Source: Sphagnum compactum
Lineage: Eukaryota; Bryophyta; Sphagnopsida; Sphagnales
Reading direction: 5' to 3'
DNA length: 64,000 bases
Assembly (NCBI GenBank): GCA_965153455.1
Contig: OZ234498.1
Location: forward strand, 8,556,001-8,620,000
Position 1 is the first letter of the stretch. Every line of letters starts with the position of its first letter. Shown here in pieces: positions 11,491 through 24,334 of the stretch. The notes beneath the pieces were generated by a model. The model did not search any database and had not been told where the DNA came from. It saw only the letters and a program-made list of their open reading frames with translations. The position numbers and the translations under genes were made by a program.

Positions 11491-13780
11491 TCATTTTGTA
11501 ATAAGGTAGTTCAAAATGATGGATCACTGTAGCTCACTGGAATAATAGTAGTAACTTATGTCTTTTTGTTTGTATGCACTCTTATTGAATCTGAATTGAA
11601 ATTCTTGCAATTTTTTTAAAAAATCAAACTTCTTTGCAATGATTAGAAACAGGTGATTCAGTTCAAAAAATGCAGCTCTGATGATGCGGAGTCACAAATT
11701 GGTTGAAATTTCACTTGAAAAACACATTTTTTCAAATATTTCCTTTTTTTGGTAAAAAAACGAAAATAAGCTTCTTCTTCTTTTTTCAATTGTGTCAAAG
11801 AGAGTTGAAGTTATGAAATAGGAATCATAATTCAAATTCAAACTAATGTTCTGACCAATAAAATATAACCAATATCTGACCACTAACCCAAAAAAAAAAC
11901 TAAACCAACAAGAGGATGCTCGTTACCAAAAATAGTTTCAACACTCTTAGAATACAAACATTATAATGTAACTTGGAAATGAATCTTGGCAAAGAGGGCA
12001 AAAGTTTTGTGTTACTAAAGCTTTTTGTTAAGTCGTTTTATGGGTGCTTCAAGAGTAAACATAGATCGACTAAATCTCACCTTATTTGTTTTGTGAACCC
12101 AAAGCAAGCACATATAAATCACAAATAGTTCACGCAAGATGTAATTAAGCAACTTAGTTAGGTTAGTTTGTGACATATATAATACAATGACACACACCAA
12201 GTAAGGCCAAAGCGTAGATAATATTTGGATCACACATGGGTGATGTAATTAAACACCACATTGTGTCACACATGGTTGCAAGCTTGAAATTGTCAATATC
12301 CAAACAAATGCAAAGGCTTACTGGTTAACTCTGTTTGTTTGTTAATGTTCTCTTGCACTTACTAAGTGATCTTAGAGTTTCCAATTTGCTTAAATTGGCC
12401 GTTATGTGTTGGATCTCAAGTGCATGTTGTTGCTCTTGAAATGGGATAAAACCACCATGCCTTGGATACTTTGGGTCAAGGTCAAATTTTGAGAATGGTT
12501 TGGCAATCATAATGCCAATGTGATGGTGATTGGAATGTGACCACATTGGCCGATATAGAACTAATAGTTTTTAGATCGTGGAATGCTCAAAATTTGCAAT
12601 TAGTTGGAAATTTTCACTTCTTGTGGAAAGTAGTTTTTTTTTGTATATAATGTAAACTATTATATGAGGTTGCTATTTCAATGAATATTTTTGGCCATAT
12701 ATCATACATATCTTGATAATATCTTATGATTAAATGCCATATAAATGATTTAAAAGTAATTACAAACATTTTGATTATGTTGGGGTGTTCTAAAATCTGA
12801 ATGTATTAGAATTTTTATCCAAAAAAATTTTGGAATTTGTATCCATGCTTTTTTTTAATAAAATTGGAATCATGCCAAGATTAGATGATTTTATTTTTTT
12901 AATTGGTCAACTTTTGGATTACTTCCTACTTGATGGCCATAAATCCAATTATGAGGTTTTTTTTCCTTGAGACTTTTAAAACTTATGATTAAACATATGT
13001 TGAACTTTGGATTTTTGTAAAATTATTGTATTTGAGCTTGGGCTCCAAATCCTCTTCTGATTTCACTTTGTTCACTACAACTACTTTCACTTGTTCTATA
13101 AGTCCCTTATTCATTTGAAAATTAACTTACATTTTTTCAATGGTACAGTCAATTCATGTAGCTCTTGTTATTGAAATATTGTCACTAAGATCGATATTGG
13201 TCACGTAATGACCTCATTGGTAGGCCTTTATGTTTCACAAAATGCCCCATTACAAGGCATGCTCATAACCATAGGAAATTACCAAACAAGTAGGTAGGAG
13301 GACCCACCGTACTAACCCACATTGGTCATTACACCAAGGAATGCCTAGCATTAGAGCATTACACACCAAAACTTGGGCTCCGCCCTCAATTCAGTGTGGA
13401 ATGCCCTAGTACCAAGGCATTACACTACACTTTCTTAACTCAATTGCTCCCAATGTTGTCCTCATTTCTATTTCCAAAAATGTCAAGTACCAATTGTTGC
13501 CCTTTTATCCAATTCACTCTTTCAAGGAAACATATCTGGAGTCCACCTCTTGAGTATTTTGCAAAGTGGTCATTTGGCCCATATCCACATTGGTACCTAC
13601 TAACTATTCGACACTTTAGGGATTTCGTATATGACTTCATAAAAGTGATCAATTTGATGGGTAAAATTGTATCTCATAGATTCACTCAAACGATGTGCCA
13701 TGCTCAGATATGTTGGTAAATAACATTTCCTTTGTGAAATTTTGTGACAAAATTGCATGAAACATCTCTTTTGATTTATT

Positions 13781-13912
13781 TTCTCCATGTATGAAATCAT
13801 AAAGAACATGTTCCCATCGATATAATCTTCTCCATGTATGAAATCATAAAGAACATGTTCCCATCGATATTTTCTTCTCCATGTTGAAATCATGAGGAAC
13901 ACGTTCCCATCG
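13781..13912 (+). repeat. 47-bp tandem repeat, about 2.8 copies
   Basis: Units start with ttctccatg at 13781, 13828 and 13875, each followed by gaaatcat, gaacatgttcccatcga. The first two units are nearly identical; the third has diverged. Confidence 0.9.
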
Positions 13913-13945
13913 AATGTGAGTTATTTAATTGCACCACCTTGAGAT

Positions 13946-14098
13946 GAACTTTGTGGTGGTGGTCATCATCATCTTTAAAACCTCTTTCATCGACTCACCA
14001 AACCACATATTTGTGATTTAAATGTGCGACCAATTGGTACTTGGTTTGGTGAATTGAAGAAAGAGTTTTGAAAGATGATGAAGACCACAACAAAGCTC
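13946..14098. repeat. Hairpin-forming inverted repeat with about 60-bp arms
   Basis: The left arm is 13946-14006 and the right arm 14042-14098, with a spacer of about 35 bp. Shared segments, reading the right arm as its complement, include ctttgt.gtggt, tcatcatctt, aaaac.ctctttc and ttcaccaaacca. I estimate well over 80 percent pairing by eye. This fits a MITE, a recent inverted duplication or a young microRNA/siRNA-producing hairpin. Confidence 0.75.
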
Positions 14099-14099
14099 C

Positions 14100-17000
14100 A
14101 TGTTTCTTGACCCATGGTAAGCTAACTACATACGTTAACTACATACGTAACCTGGTAAGTATTGTTGGTAAGGAATGTAAGGTAAAGTACTTGGTGGCTA
14201 CTAGGTAGGTAGATGCATGTGGATGATTAATAGCTAACCTAACCAACCACCATGGACAGGAGTACAATGAAAAAGTGTTTCCAAAGTGGCTATTGTATGA
14301 AGATTTAGCCAATATTGGTTATAAGAAAAAAGATGAAAAAAAAATTCAAACATCTTTTTTTATATTTTTTGGCTGCCCTACTTTTGAACCATGTATAAAA
14401 ATCTGGCATAATTTCTTTATTTTTTTTATATTCCCCTCCTCCCCCCCCCCCCGCCTCCTAGCACAATAGTGCAGGCTCTATACAAATTACCAAAAGCAAG
14501 ATATAATTAATTACTTTTTAGAATTATTGAAAATCCTGAAAAATACCTACTTGCCATGCAAAAAATCTGAAAGAAACTCTGAAGTAAACTAGCTTCATTA
14601 AATTGTAAAAATATTATATTATTATTATTATCATTACCCCAAAGACGTATAGGGACGATTACGGCTTTTTTTTTTCAAATCTTTAACTGTGCCTTCTGAC
14701 CTCATTTTCATTTGAAATTCAAAAACAATTATGGCATTATTAACAAAATGATATTACACATCCAATGATATTCATTCATTACTTGGTACTGCATTTACAA
14801 CTGATATTTAATTTTTTCCAAAAAAAAAAAAAAAAAAAAGATTCTGGCATCCGAAGGGTTTTCCTTTTCCTCAATATGGTGATATAGTCACACTTGCCGG
14901 TGATTTATTCACAAGAGGATTTAACCAAATTTAACCAAATTTTGCTACCGTAGCTTCGACACATGTTTATTGAATAATTAATTAAATTTGAAATTTTCAT
15001 GTTGAAACATAAAATATTTTTGAATATTTTTTATAAAAAAACAAAGATATTTGTTCCTGGGGTTAAGACATCTCAACACATTCATCCCCCTCTTAACCCC
15101 AAATGCCATGTCATTTGCCAAGTCAGCTTTTACCCTTTGTGTGTGAATGGGATAGCATTAGGGTTAGTCTATTCTTTTAATTTATCCACTTTACCACCTT
15201 TGTGCAAATCCAGCATTTGCCATATAGACATTTCCAATGGACTTAATTTGTTTTCCATCACTATTATTATTATTATTATTAGTAGTATATTTGTTTACAT
15301 GATTTGAATAGGTACCTCCCCAAGACCATATGTGAATGAATGAATTTATTTTTGACAAATTCTGATTTTTTTTTAAAACAGAAATTTCTGGAATTTTTTT
15401 CTTTCTATTGTAAATTTAGGGAAATTTTATTTTTGTGAAATTAAAAAAATTCACCAAATTTTCTATATCAATTTTTTTAATTTAAAAAAACCATGGTGTG
15501 AATGGAATGAACATAACAATCTAAATCATGTCATCTAATACTTTCATCAGGCCTGACCCCTCTAATTTCAGCGGCAAATTGCTCGGTATACATAAGTGCT
15601 GATTTTTGTAAGAACCGATTGGGAATTGTTCAATATAATGTCTAGGTCAATTATTAAACCCCAAAAAAATTAGAAAATAAATCCCTTGCCAAGAAAAGAT
15701 CAACTCACAAAATTCACAAACAAAATGTGCAACTACAAGATTCAATTTAGATCATGGAGTAATTTTCTAATGTCTTGTTGAATTTTCTAGATGCCAATTT
15801 TCACATTCCTTGCATCGCAAAGGTAACTTGAACTCAAACACAACTCCTACTACATTTTATTTCATCACACATAACACATACCTTGCCACAAATGCAATGT
15901 CACAAATATCAAGTTTGTGAAGTATGACTATTGCCAAACAACAAAGTCTTACACTATGCAATGCTCCAAAACATTAAATGAAATCATTGGGATCAAGTCT
16001 CTCATGATGCTCCACTTTCTAAGACTTTGCACCATGAAATATCATCTTGAATTCTTGCCGTGATTACTTCAACATTAGTGATCACATAAACCTTGACCAA
16101 CACATAAACCCATTCAGCTTACAATTTTCCACTCTCACATTCTCCCTACAAATATCCCACATTTGAACCTATGCCCCACCTTAAAAGACATGCTTTACTT
16201 GAATCATAATTTTCCCAAGTGAAATGTGAAATGGTACTAAAACCCCATCAACCATCAATGACCATTTAAACCCCCTTACTCGGGTTCTCCCAATCTTCAC
16301 TCAGCAAAAACAAGACATTCACAAACATTCCGATATTTCTAGACATAACTTTTTGCAACGAAACATAACTCCATTCAATTTTTTTTAACCAATCTAGAGC
16401 TTTACAAACCCCCAATTTCTTGTTGTTTTCCTCTGACACACATCTCAAACCCAAATTATATTCATTCATTTTGTTTTCATTTTTTTGGAAATATCCAAGA
16501 CCCAAGTGGTTCTAAAACCTAAAGATTGCCGTCATCTCTTTTTGTTCAAATTTTTATTAAAAAAATTACATCCTAGTCAATTAAAGACATATTGCAAAGA
16601 TTTGAGGGAGTTAATCTTTAAATAATGAAAAATTGAAGGATACCATTTCTCAAACCTACAAAAAGAATGTTCATCAATGTTCATATCCATCACTCCAACT
16701 CATCAACATTGAAATAGTTAGTTTTGTCCAACATATTATTGTTCTTTTCAATGATTTTCATCTCTTTTATAAATAATTCATCAATGGATTGCCTTTCTCA
16801 TGGGCAATTTTTCCTTGCATTAGTTGATGGGTGTAGTCATGTTAATATGTACCAAAACTTATGATAACTAGTATAATTTTGTGTATTGAACATATTAAGA
16901 AAAAAAATTACAAATGACATTTCTTTTATCCAATTTTATTTTCAATATATTGGTGTACATATTCTAAAAATTTGAAACCAAATTAATGAATAAAAAGTAT

Positions 17001-17189
17001 CATAAATCACTCTAAAAACCTTGTAACTAATGTTTTTAAACAAAAACACAATTACATCTTTAAAATACTTGAAAATCAAACATTTTAAACAAATCTTGAC
17101 ATAATTGTATAGTGAGAATTTTAAATATTTATTTAATTGAAAAATATTCTTAAAATGAACACAAATTAAATAATCACTTAAGGGGGTTG
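14100..17189. other. Gene-free AT-rich interval
   Basis: No gene is supported. A C run near 14441-14451, an A run near 14820-14839, ATT/ATTATT microsatellites near 14615-14633 and 15261-15281, and a plus-strand copy of the AATTAATT-core repeat at 14949-15035 are the only structures I recognise. A minus-strand frame at 16266-16505 has no recognisable motif. Confidence 0.55.
14949..15035 (+). repeat. Copy of the AATTAATT-core dispersed repeat
   Basis: The order gtagcttcgacacatg, ttattgaataattaatt, tttgaaattttcatg, aaaatatttttgaa matches copies near 45.5 kb and 54.6 kb and, in reverse, at 11431-11490. Confidence 0.65.
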
Positions 17190-19230
17190 ATGTGATTCCT
17201 ATTATCCAATTTGCACCCACACACATTCTTTATAATTATGATGAATTTGTCAAGATTATCAACTTCCAACCTACAACATCACAAGGTTGTCAACATTCTA
17301 ACTATAAAAAAAACATTTTCAATCTCAATTTGGGACACATGAATCCCAAATATTTTCCATGCATCAAAAGAAATGTTTGGAAATTGTATTTGATGGGACT
17401 TCCACTTGGTCATTGTAGTAAACAATCTTTGGGCTTCACACATAAATGGTTGAATTTTTTAATTCATATTTTAACAACCCATGCAAAGTAGTTTCATTTG
17501 GGGTCATTCCCCCAAAAATGGATTCATCATCATAAAATGTTGGCAGTTTAGTACAACCAATAATGTTAGGATTTTGGAATTGAAAAAGCAACCACTAGCA
17601 ATGGCATCAAAGTCTTGTTATCATACTCTACCACCATATATATCATTTTTTCCATTATTACAAATGTTTTCAGTACATCAAAAGATTTAAAGCATGGGTC
17701 CAACATCAATGTTAGAATCTTGTGAGCCTTGGTAACATTGAGTAAATGAAAATGCCAAAAATGGAATGAAGATTGCCAAGACTTTGCCATCATACACATG
17801 TGTATTGCATGCAATTTAAACTCAAAATCCCCCCTCACAAAGTTGGTGGAGTTGGTTTTGTATTGCTAAATTTCACTTTGCATACACACACTTACTGAAA
17901 ATGTAGCATTTTAGGCATCCAAGAATATCCAATAACCTTGGGTTTAAAGGAGGATACATTGGTTCACAGTAAGAAACATCATTTCACAAATTGTATTGCA
18001 AACTACCCATATCCATCTAGCATACAACCTTGTAACTCCAAAAACTTTTGCCTCCCATAACAAAAATTGATGGCATCTTAATGTTGCAAGGTATCTTGGA
18101 AGATAATCGCCTTGCTAGCAGACCTAATCTTCACAAGGGTTTTAGTTTTTGATGACATATATCTACATCAAATCACACCTTTTTCCATTCATTGCATCCT
18201 TTGCCACATTTCTTAGTCTAGGTAATTGTTTTCTACGAAGCAATTTGGGTGGCCTTCAAACTAATCTCCCAAAAGCCAAGGAATACATTTGTATATTAAA
18301 TTGTAAGCATATAAGATGTTTTATTAAAAGTGCAGCCAAAGCAAGACCCTTGCTAAGGAACTACAAGTCCTAAAGGAATACATCTGACCATAGACTTGAA
18401 AGCTTGTCCAAGCATGAATTCATTGCCACCCTCATATTTCACATAGGCAATTAATTTGTCCAAAAAATTGTAAGGTGACAATAGATCTTTCAAACAATGT
18501 TAGCATTGTAACTCCAACCATATTAGTGGTTTCAAATAATCCCATTGTCACATGGCAAGCTACTCAGTGTGAGTTGATTAAATTAATCACAAAAACAAAT
18601 GTGTCAAGTCTAAATATAGACATTTAGAAATCAAAAGAAACAATTGTTATAACACAAGAATCCAAAGTTGGCATAACATGTCATTCCATAGTTTTGACCA
18701 CCAAAGAAGGGATGGATGTTGAACCATTTGTTTTTGGTTTCGAAACATAACTTGGGGATTTTGATGCATGACCAAGCACCTCAACCATTGACTTTCCACA
18801 ATAGAAATAAACATATAACTTTTGGCAACAAATAGTAGCAAGTCCTCCATGAGTTTCTTTTGTTCTGCATACTTTTCATTATATAGATTGATACTCCCAA
18901 AATGATCTATGATGGCCCCATACCCAACACATGTTCTCTACTTGGATTTTTTCAACATTGTTTTCATATAGTAGGAATTAAATTGGCACTCATCCACCTC
19001 CACCAAGTAGTTGGATGTTTAGAACCTTAAACAAGATATGTTTCTCCATAGAAATAGTCCTTTGTTTATGGTTACATGTGATCACATTTTTTTGCTTCTT
19101 AGTGTTATTGTTAGAATTATACACCTTGGAAACAAAATGGCAAATCACATAACACATGGTTTGAGTAATAACAAGATCTGGCTTATTATTGTCATTGACC
19201 ACAAAAAAATGCCAAGGTGGAGAAAACTTA
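17190..19230 (-). pseudogene. Degraded hAT-family transposase with BED zinc finger
   Basis: Reading the minus strand across several frames gives the parts of a plant hAT-like transposase in the right order. An N-terminal BED-like segment lies at about 18990-19210 (HFFVVNDNN, TQTMCYVICH, a later K..H). Next come VESQWLRCLVMHQNP and a Q/K-rich segment (about 18700-18800), then FLDKLIAYVKYEGGN (about 18422-18467), then LDPCFKSFDVLKTFV (about 17700), then QFPNISFDAWKIFGI and SQIEIENVF (about 17330-17400), and last LEVDNLDKFIIIIKNV (about 17200-17275). The last three resemble the C-terminal hAT dimerisation region. In-frame stops and frame changes occur between all blocks, so it cannot make a working protein. 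Terminal inverted repeats were not found. Family assignment rests on my recognition of conserved blocks. Confidence 0.75.
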
Positions 19231-19544
19231 TGGTGAAGGATTTGGGATTTTTATTGAAGGCCAATTGAATTTTAGTAACTCCCATGTAACTTTTGCTCAT
19301 AGGTCTTACATCTGCCTAAGATGAGCCATTATAACTTGCATTCACCTTATGTTGAAATTGAGCTAACCATTAACCTTACTCATCTAACCCCATTTCCAAA
19401 TCATCAACACCATCATAATCATAATACTTCAAAAGGTCACCATTTAAATCAAATTTTTATCATTTGCGTATGACCATATGAAGAAATAAATTAAAATTCT
19501 AAAATTAAAATGAACTCAAGCACATGATTACACTGCAAAATTAA

Positions 19545-21000
19545 AACTAGATTATGGTTTTTGGGACCTTTTTATTGATTGTAAACACAAACAAAACCTT
19601 AAACTACAACTTTAATTCAATTTTCCACACTCAAGGATTCTACAACATTTTGGTTTGGAAAACATTTTTTCAAGATTCACTTAACAAAAAATTGAAATAA
19701 TAAATGGAAGGAACACAAATGCACTTTGAAACAAAAGATGGTTTTGGGTTTTGAAAGGTGGTTGTTGTTGATTACAAGCACAACAAAACCTTAATTGGTT
19801 ATTTCCAAGCTAGAGTGAACCACTTTTCACCACATTTTTAATCCTTAATAGTACTTTTCATAGTGTATTTTTTACAAACCAAAACTGTAAACTTGAAATT
19901 TTGCAAATATATTCATCATTTCATAAAATCAATGCCACATGTCAAAGTATTATAATCTAGGCTACATTTTTTGTCAAAAAACTTATCTCAATTTTTAGAA
20001 AATTGTGACATGATAAACTTTGCATTTTTTGTTAATTTCTAGTGTCATTAAAAGTTCATGTAAAATTTTTATATGATGTCAAAATGGTTTGGGAAACTTC
20101 ATTTTAATTACTACAACAAAAGGTGTCCATGTACGCTAAGTGATCTCACTAGATTTTGAGTGAATTCACCGGTCGCACTGAACGGGACCTAGTGGGGAAG
20201 TAGTGAATTCACTAGTCTAGTGAACAAGGACTAGTGAACTCCACCACATTTTGTAGTAGTGATTGCATACCTAGTCTTAGATTTCTAGAAAGAAAATGGT
20301 GTCAATTCATTACAAACCATGATTGTAGCAAGTCCATTCACAACTTTTTAAAAGATTGCTCCACTACAATTTATTTGTGATTAAAAGTCCCCCATGTAAT
20401 GTTAATTTTTTTGTTTCAAACGATTTCACTTTTGTATCACATTAAATTATATAAAAATCATATGAATGAGTCCCTTTTCATAAAATTAAGAAATCATTTG
20501 ACATAAAATGAATTTAAATCCATAAGGGTGATGAAAAAATGATGTAGTGATGCCCAAATATGGACACTCTATTTTGCAAACACTAATTGGGATATCAAAA
20601 CAACTTGACATATTCGACTGGGATTTTACAACATTATAGGTAGAAAATAGTCACTTCGAGGTCACTCAATTGAAGCAAGGATTGAAACACTCAATGGAAG
20701 GGAGACAAATGCACTTTGAAAACTAAAACATAATATGGATTTTGGGTTTTTAGGAGGTTGTTGATTGCAAGCACAAATGAAACCCTAATTGGGATATTGG
20801 GAAAACTTGACACATTCAAGGATTTTGAACATTTTAATGTGAAAAATAGTCACTTCAAGGTCATTCATTTGACGCAAAAATTGAAACACTCAATGGAAGG
20901 GACAAACATGCATTTTCAAGCATAAGCTTGCTATGTTCATTCAATTTAAGAATTTTATGACTCGAAAATATTGTGGTGTAAAAAATAGTCACCTCAAGAT
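19545..21000. repeat. Diverged tandem repeats, period about 202 bp
   Basis: The clearest pair starts with taattgggatat at 20584 and 20786. Shared order: acttgacatattc, agaaaatagtcacttc.aggtca, gaaacactcaatggaagg, acaaatgcactttga, gattttgggtttt, ggttgttgattgcaagcac and aaaccctaatt. More diverged copies of the same words lie at about 19545-19800 and beyond 20900. The block adjoins the 5' side of the dead hAT gene. Confidence 0.65.
20109..20261. mobile_element. Short MITE with CACTA-like ends
   Basis: The left end has actacaacaaaa (20109) and the right end ttttgtagtagtg (to 20261), its near complement. The roughly 150-bp interior is full of short palindromes of the CTAGTG/CACTAG type (for example cactagtctagtg near 20207-20219). 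Ends of the CACTAC..GTAGTG kind are typical of non-autonomous CACTA elements. The left end has lost its first base and I could not confirm a target-site duplication. Confidence 0.55.
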
Positions 21001-24000
21001 TCAAAACATAAACAACAAGTAATTAAATGTGCACATACAATTCCAACAAAAGAAAGGACTTCATTTTCATGCATAATCAATTCAATTGTTGAAAATAAAT
21101 GGCTAAAAACATAATCAAGGTCAATAAATCCTCACACAAATATTCAAACTTTAGTTCCAAATTCATCTTTTCTCCATTTGCTCTTTTAATTGACACTCAC
21201 AATGGCATTTAAAGGTGAAGATAATGTCCATTAAAGAACCACCACATATTGAAAAAATATGTCGATCTATCTCGATTCACTTATGAACCCATCATCAAAA
21301 GCTAAAAAGGAAAGGGTACCAAAAGTTATGAAGGAACACTTGATCACATTTGTGTGAAATTAAAATAGGGTTTTAGGTTCTAAATATTGGGATACCTGAA
21401 TGAATGAAACAATTTCAATGAAAAAAAGGATGAAAGTTCTATGAATAGTCGACATGAATAAAATTTAGTTATCCCACCTATGATATGTATAAAACAATGT
21501 TTTTTGTCCAATAATACCCAACCAATAAAATGTTTTTGGCTATCAAATTTTTTAATATTATGCCAAGTAGGTTTGTGCTTAAGTATTAACAATACCCAAA
21601 TCTAGTAGGTAGGTTATTTCATACCTAGAATGAAACATAGGTTGATAATTGGTTTATTTTCAATAAATAGCCAACACCAAAAATCATCATTATGTTTCAT
21701 GTCCTTCTTTGCTCCCTTTTTTTCCCCTTCCCCATACTTGCCATGGTTCATATTTCACATGTGGCTAGGTATATTTACATTCCCTTGGCATAATTTTTTT
21801 TTGTTATGTTGGGTAAAGCGTCAGTGCAAGGTTGAGCAAAAAAAGAGACTTTGCCTTCATTTAGGCCTCATGTAGATCCCATATTTTTACATAGCTTTGC
21901 ACTTCAAACTTTACCCTAAATTTAAAACTAGATATAAAATGTGAGATGTAAGAAAGGAGGGTTTCTACACCTGCTCCTTTAGATTGGGAAGATCTTACAC
22001 TTATAAAATAAACATAAATTCCTTCCTACTCTTAAGGAATAGCCATAAAATTCCTTTTCTTTTTTAGGAAGGATATTCATGGATGTAAGGTGCCTTCAAA
22101 TACAACATGTATTTTTTCCAAATGTTTTATCTAAACATAAATCACGAGGTAATAAAAGTGAGAGGTACCCTATGCCTATAAGGGACCTACTACTCCTACT
22201 ACATTGCAATTTACATGTGTTTAGGTTTATGATAATGACCACCTTGTGTTTTACAACTTAATAATAATATCCCCACCCATACCCAATATTTGAGCCTCCC
22301 ATACTAAATTTCACATGTCCAATATGACTTGTTTATTGTTACCCATGATGCACCATAAACATGAAACTTGGATTGTAAAAGGTGGGAGACTATTGATGGC
22401 AAACCATAAACCAATCAAACAATGTGACCAATCAATAGAAGAGATGCTAAATTGTTAGTGCCTTTTGCCTACAACGACATCTTGTGCACAAATGTTGTGC
22501 CAAAGACATATTACTACCCCATAGTAGCATAATATTTAATGTTCTTCATCCAAAACTTGTTTTGTAATGCATTTGTGGGGGTGTTTTAAGAACTTATTCT
22601 CAACAAAATTATATGACAATATGATTTTTTTAAATAGTGAAATTTAACATTAAAAAAAAATTATATTTCATTTTTAAAATTTAGGGTGAATAATCCTACC
22701 AAAATTGTCACCATTTGATGTTTTGTTTGTCATATGAAACCACATGTTTGATGAAAGGTTGAAAATGCTTGCTAGTCTATTTCACACACAAGGGCCATAG
22801 GATGTTTGCTTTTGAGGGAATCATCTCACAAGTCACCATTGCTTCATTGCAAGCTTTTCCATGTTCACAAGTTTTTTGCACAAAAACCACAACCTTCTTG
22901 GCCCTCATGTTTCACCTTTTGTCAACAAGGTGTAGTCATGATTACCCATTATGTTGCACACATGACAAATTGCCAATGTAAATTTTTTCAAAACTACCTT
23001 GGTTTTTAAGAATGAGTTGTTGCTACATTTTGTATATAGTTGTTTTTCTCTGTTCTTTCAACAACATGTGCACATATGCAAGTTTGGGGAATTTTTGGAG
23101 CAATTCGAGCCTTTAAAAGTATTCACAATGTGAAGACATGTTGGATCTCAATGCTTTCACTTGCAAAATGGATTTTGATGGAACACAATTCACTGATGAT
23201 TTAAATGTTTGATGAACATGTAATCAACAGGTAATGCATGACACAACTAATTAAACAAATCTTGAGTTATTGCAACATTAATCTTTTCTTGAATCTTACC
23301 TATATTATTCTTTTCTTGGAAATTGTTTAACACACATCAAAGTTTGTTCAAAACCAAGACATCTTCATATGTGATTTTGTTGTTGCCATGAAAACAACGT
23401 GATGTATCAAATGTATTGTGATGAACAATCCATGTATGGGTTGAAAGACTTTGGGTAGTTTCTAGACATTGTGGAACATTCCAATGATGCTTAGCATCAT
23501 ACTTGGTTTATTGACTTGATAAGTGAGCTTGAATACATAACTTTTCATTTTTATGGATGTACATATAATGTAGTATAAAAGATGCATGATAACAAGTGCT
23601 TTGAGCTAGGTTCCAAGATTGATTCGTTCATGGGAATGTAGGATATGAACTTTGAAAAAGTAACACACATGTGCTTTTCAGGGATGAATTGAATTTTTTT
23701 TATGGAGTTTCCTTTACAAGAGATTTTCAATGCCAACAACATTAATTATCCTTATTTTTGGGTTCAACCATAAAGCGGAACACATAATCTTGACACAACT
23801 TAACATTTTGAAAACCCATTATTGTCACAAGAATTAGATTGGGGTCAACCAAATCTGTATCCCACCCTTGCTTAATGAGTTGAAATTAGAAAAGCAAGCC
23901 TTTTTTTCTCAAGTCCTGGTCCTTTTTTTTCAAAGAAATCCAAGTCTTGGTTGAAAAATCTATCCAGAACTGGAGGTTAGAACAAAATCAAAGAACCACC

Positions 24001-24180
24001 CAACACTAGGAAAAAAGACCAAATGTTTTGCTTCTAAAGGTTTTAAATATGTCTGTCATCAATAGACAAATCAAGGTCTTTGTCTCCAAATTTAATATTC
24101 CCATGGTTTAAAATAGCCTCTAAGTGGCCTCACTCAAGAAGGTACCGCCATCAAACCTAAATATAGGTAGATTATAGGGC
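21001..24180. other. Gene-free AT-rich interval
   Basis: No gene is supported. At 21956-22100 there is a diverged relative of the foldback repeat at 24190-24334 (ggagggtttctacacctgctccttta, then actcttaaggaatag, then ggatattcatggatg and gtgccttcaaat). The remaining sequence shows no structure I can name. Confidence 0.5.
21956..22100. mobile_element. Diverged copy of the CTTAAGGAGTAGG foldback family
   Basis: Carries the family's left block with a CTCCTTTAGA variant, aagatcttacac, the right block actcttaaggaatag, and the flanking segment ggatattcatgga..gtgccttcaaa, which also flanks the copy near 53.9-54.06 kb. The shared flank means the mobile unit is longer than the foldback. Confidence 0.5.
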
Positions 24181-24189
24181 ATAGGAGCG

Positions 24190-24334
24190 GGAGGTTTCTT
24201 ACACCTACTCCTTAAGAGATGGGAGGGATCTTACCGCTATAAGTAGAACAATAGGGGTAAGATCCATTCCACTCTTAAGGAATAGTAGGGATAAGATCCC
24301 CTCCAATCTTAAGGAGTAGGTGTAAGATCCCTCC
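24190..24334. mobile_element. Foldback/MITE element with 28-bp near-perfect inverted ends
   Basis: The left end at 24190-24217 and the reverse complement of the right end at 24307-24334 match over 28 positions except about two. The shared core is cttacacctactccttaaga. The interior holds two more partial cttaagg..gtaagatcc units, so the element looks internally duplicated. More right-end-like units follow up to about 24430. Confidence 0.7.

Larger units (their letters stand above)
6350..13780. other. Gene-free AT-rich interval
   Basis: No supported gene. Strand-asymmetric, purine-rich sequence covers about 6650-7110. A roughly 63-bp tandem duplication lies at 7959-8083, a C/T-rich stretch at 8640-8715, a 22-bp G run at 9079-9100, an A run near 9394-9411, a (CT)n run near 9678-9696 and an (AATC)n run near 10718-10740. 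Open frames here are short and track the low-complexity tracts. A copy of the AATTAATT-core repeat lies at 11431-11490. Confidence 0.6.

Noticed and set aside
13946-14098. A protein-coding reading of the hairpin arms
   Set aside because: Stops interrupt all frames and the arms pair as complements, which explains the pattern without coding.
16266-16505. A 79-codon minus-strand frame downstream of the hAT relic
   Set aside because: It reads somewhat like protein, but it does not match the C-terminal hAT blocks, which already end near 17.2 kb.
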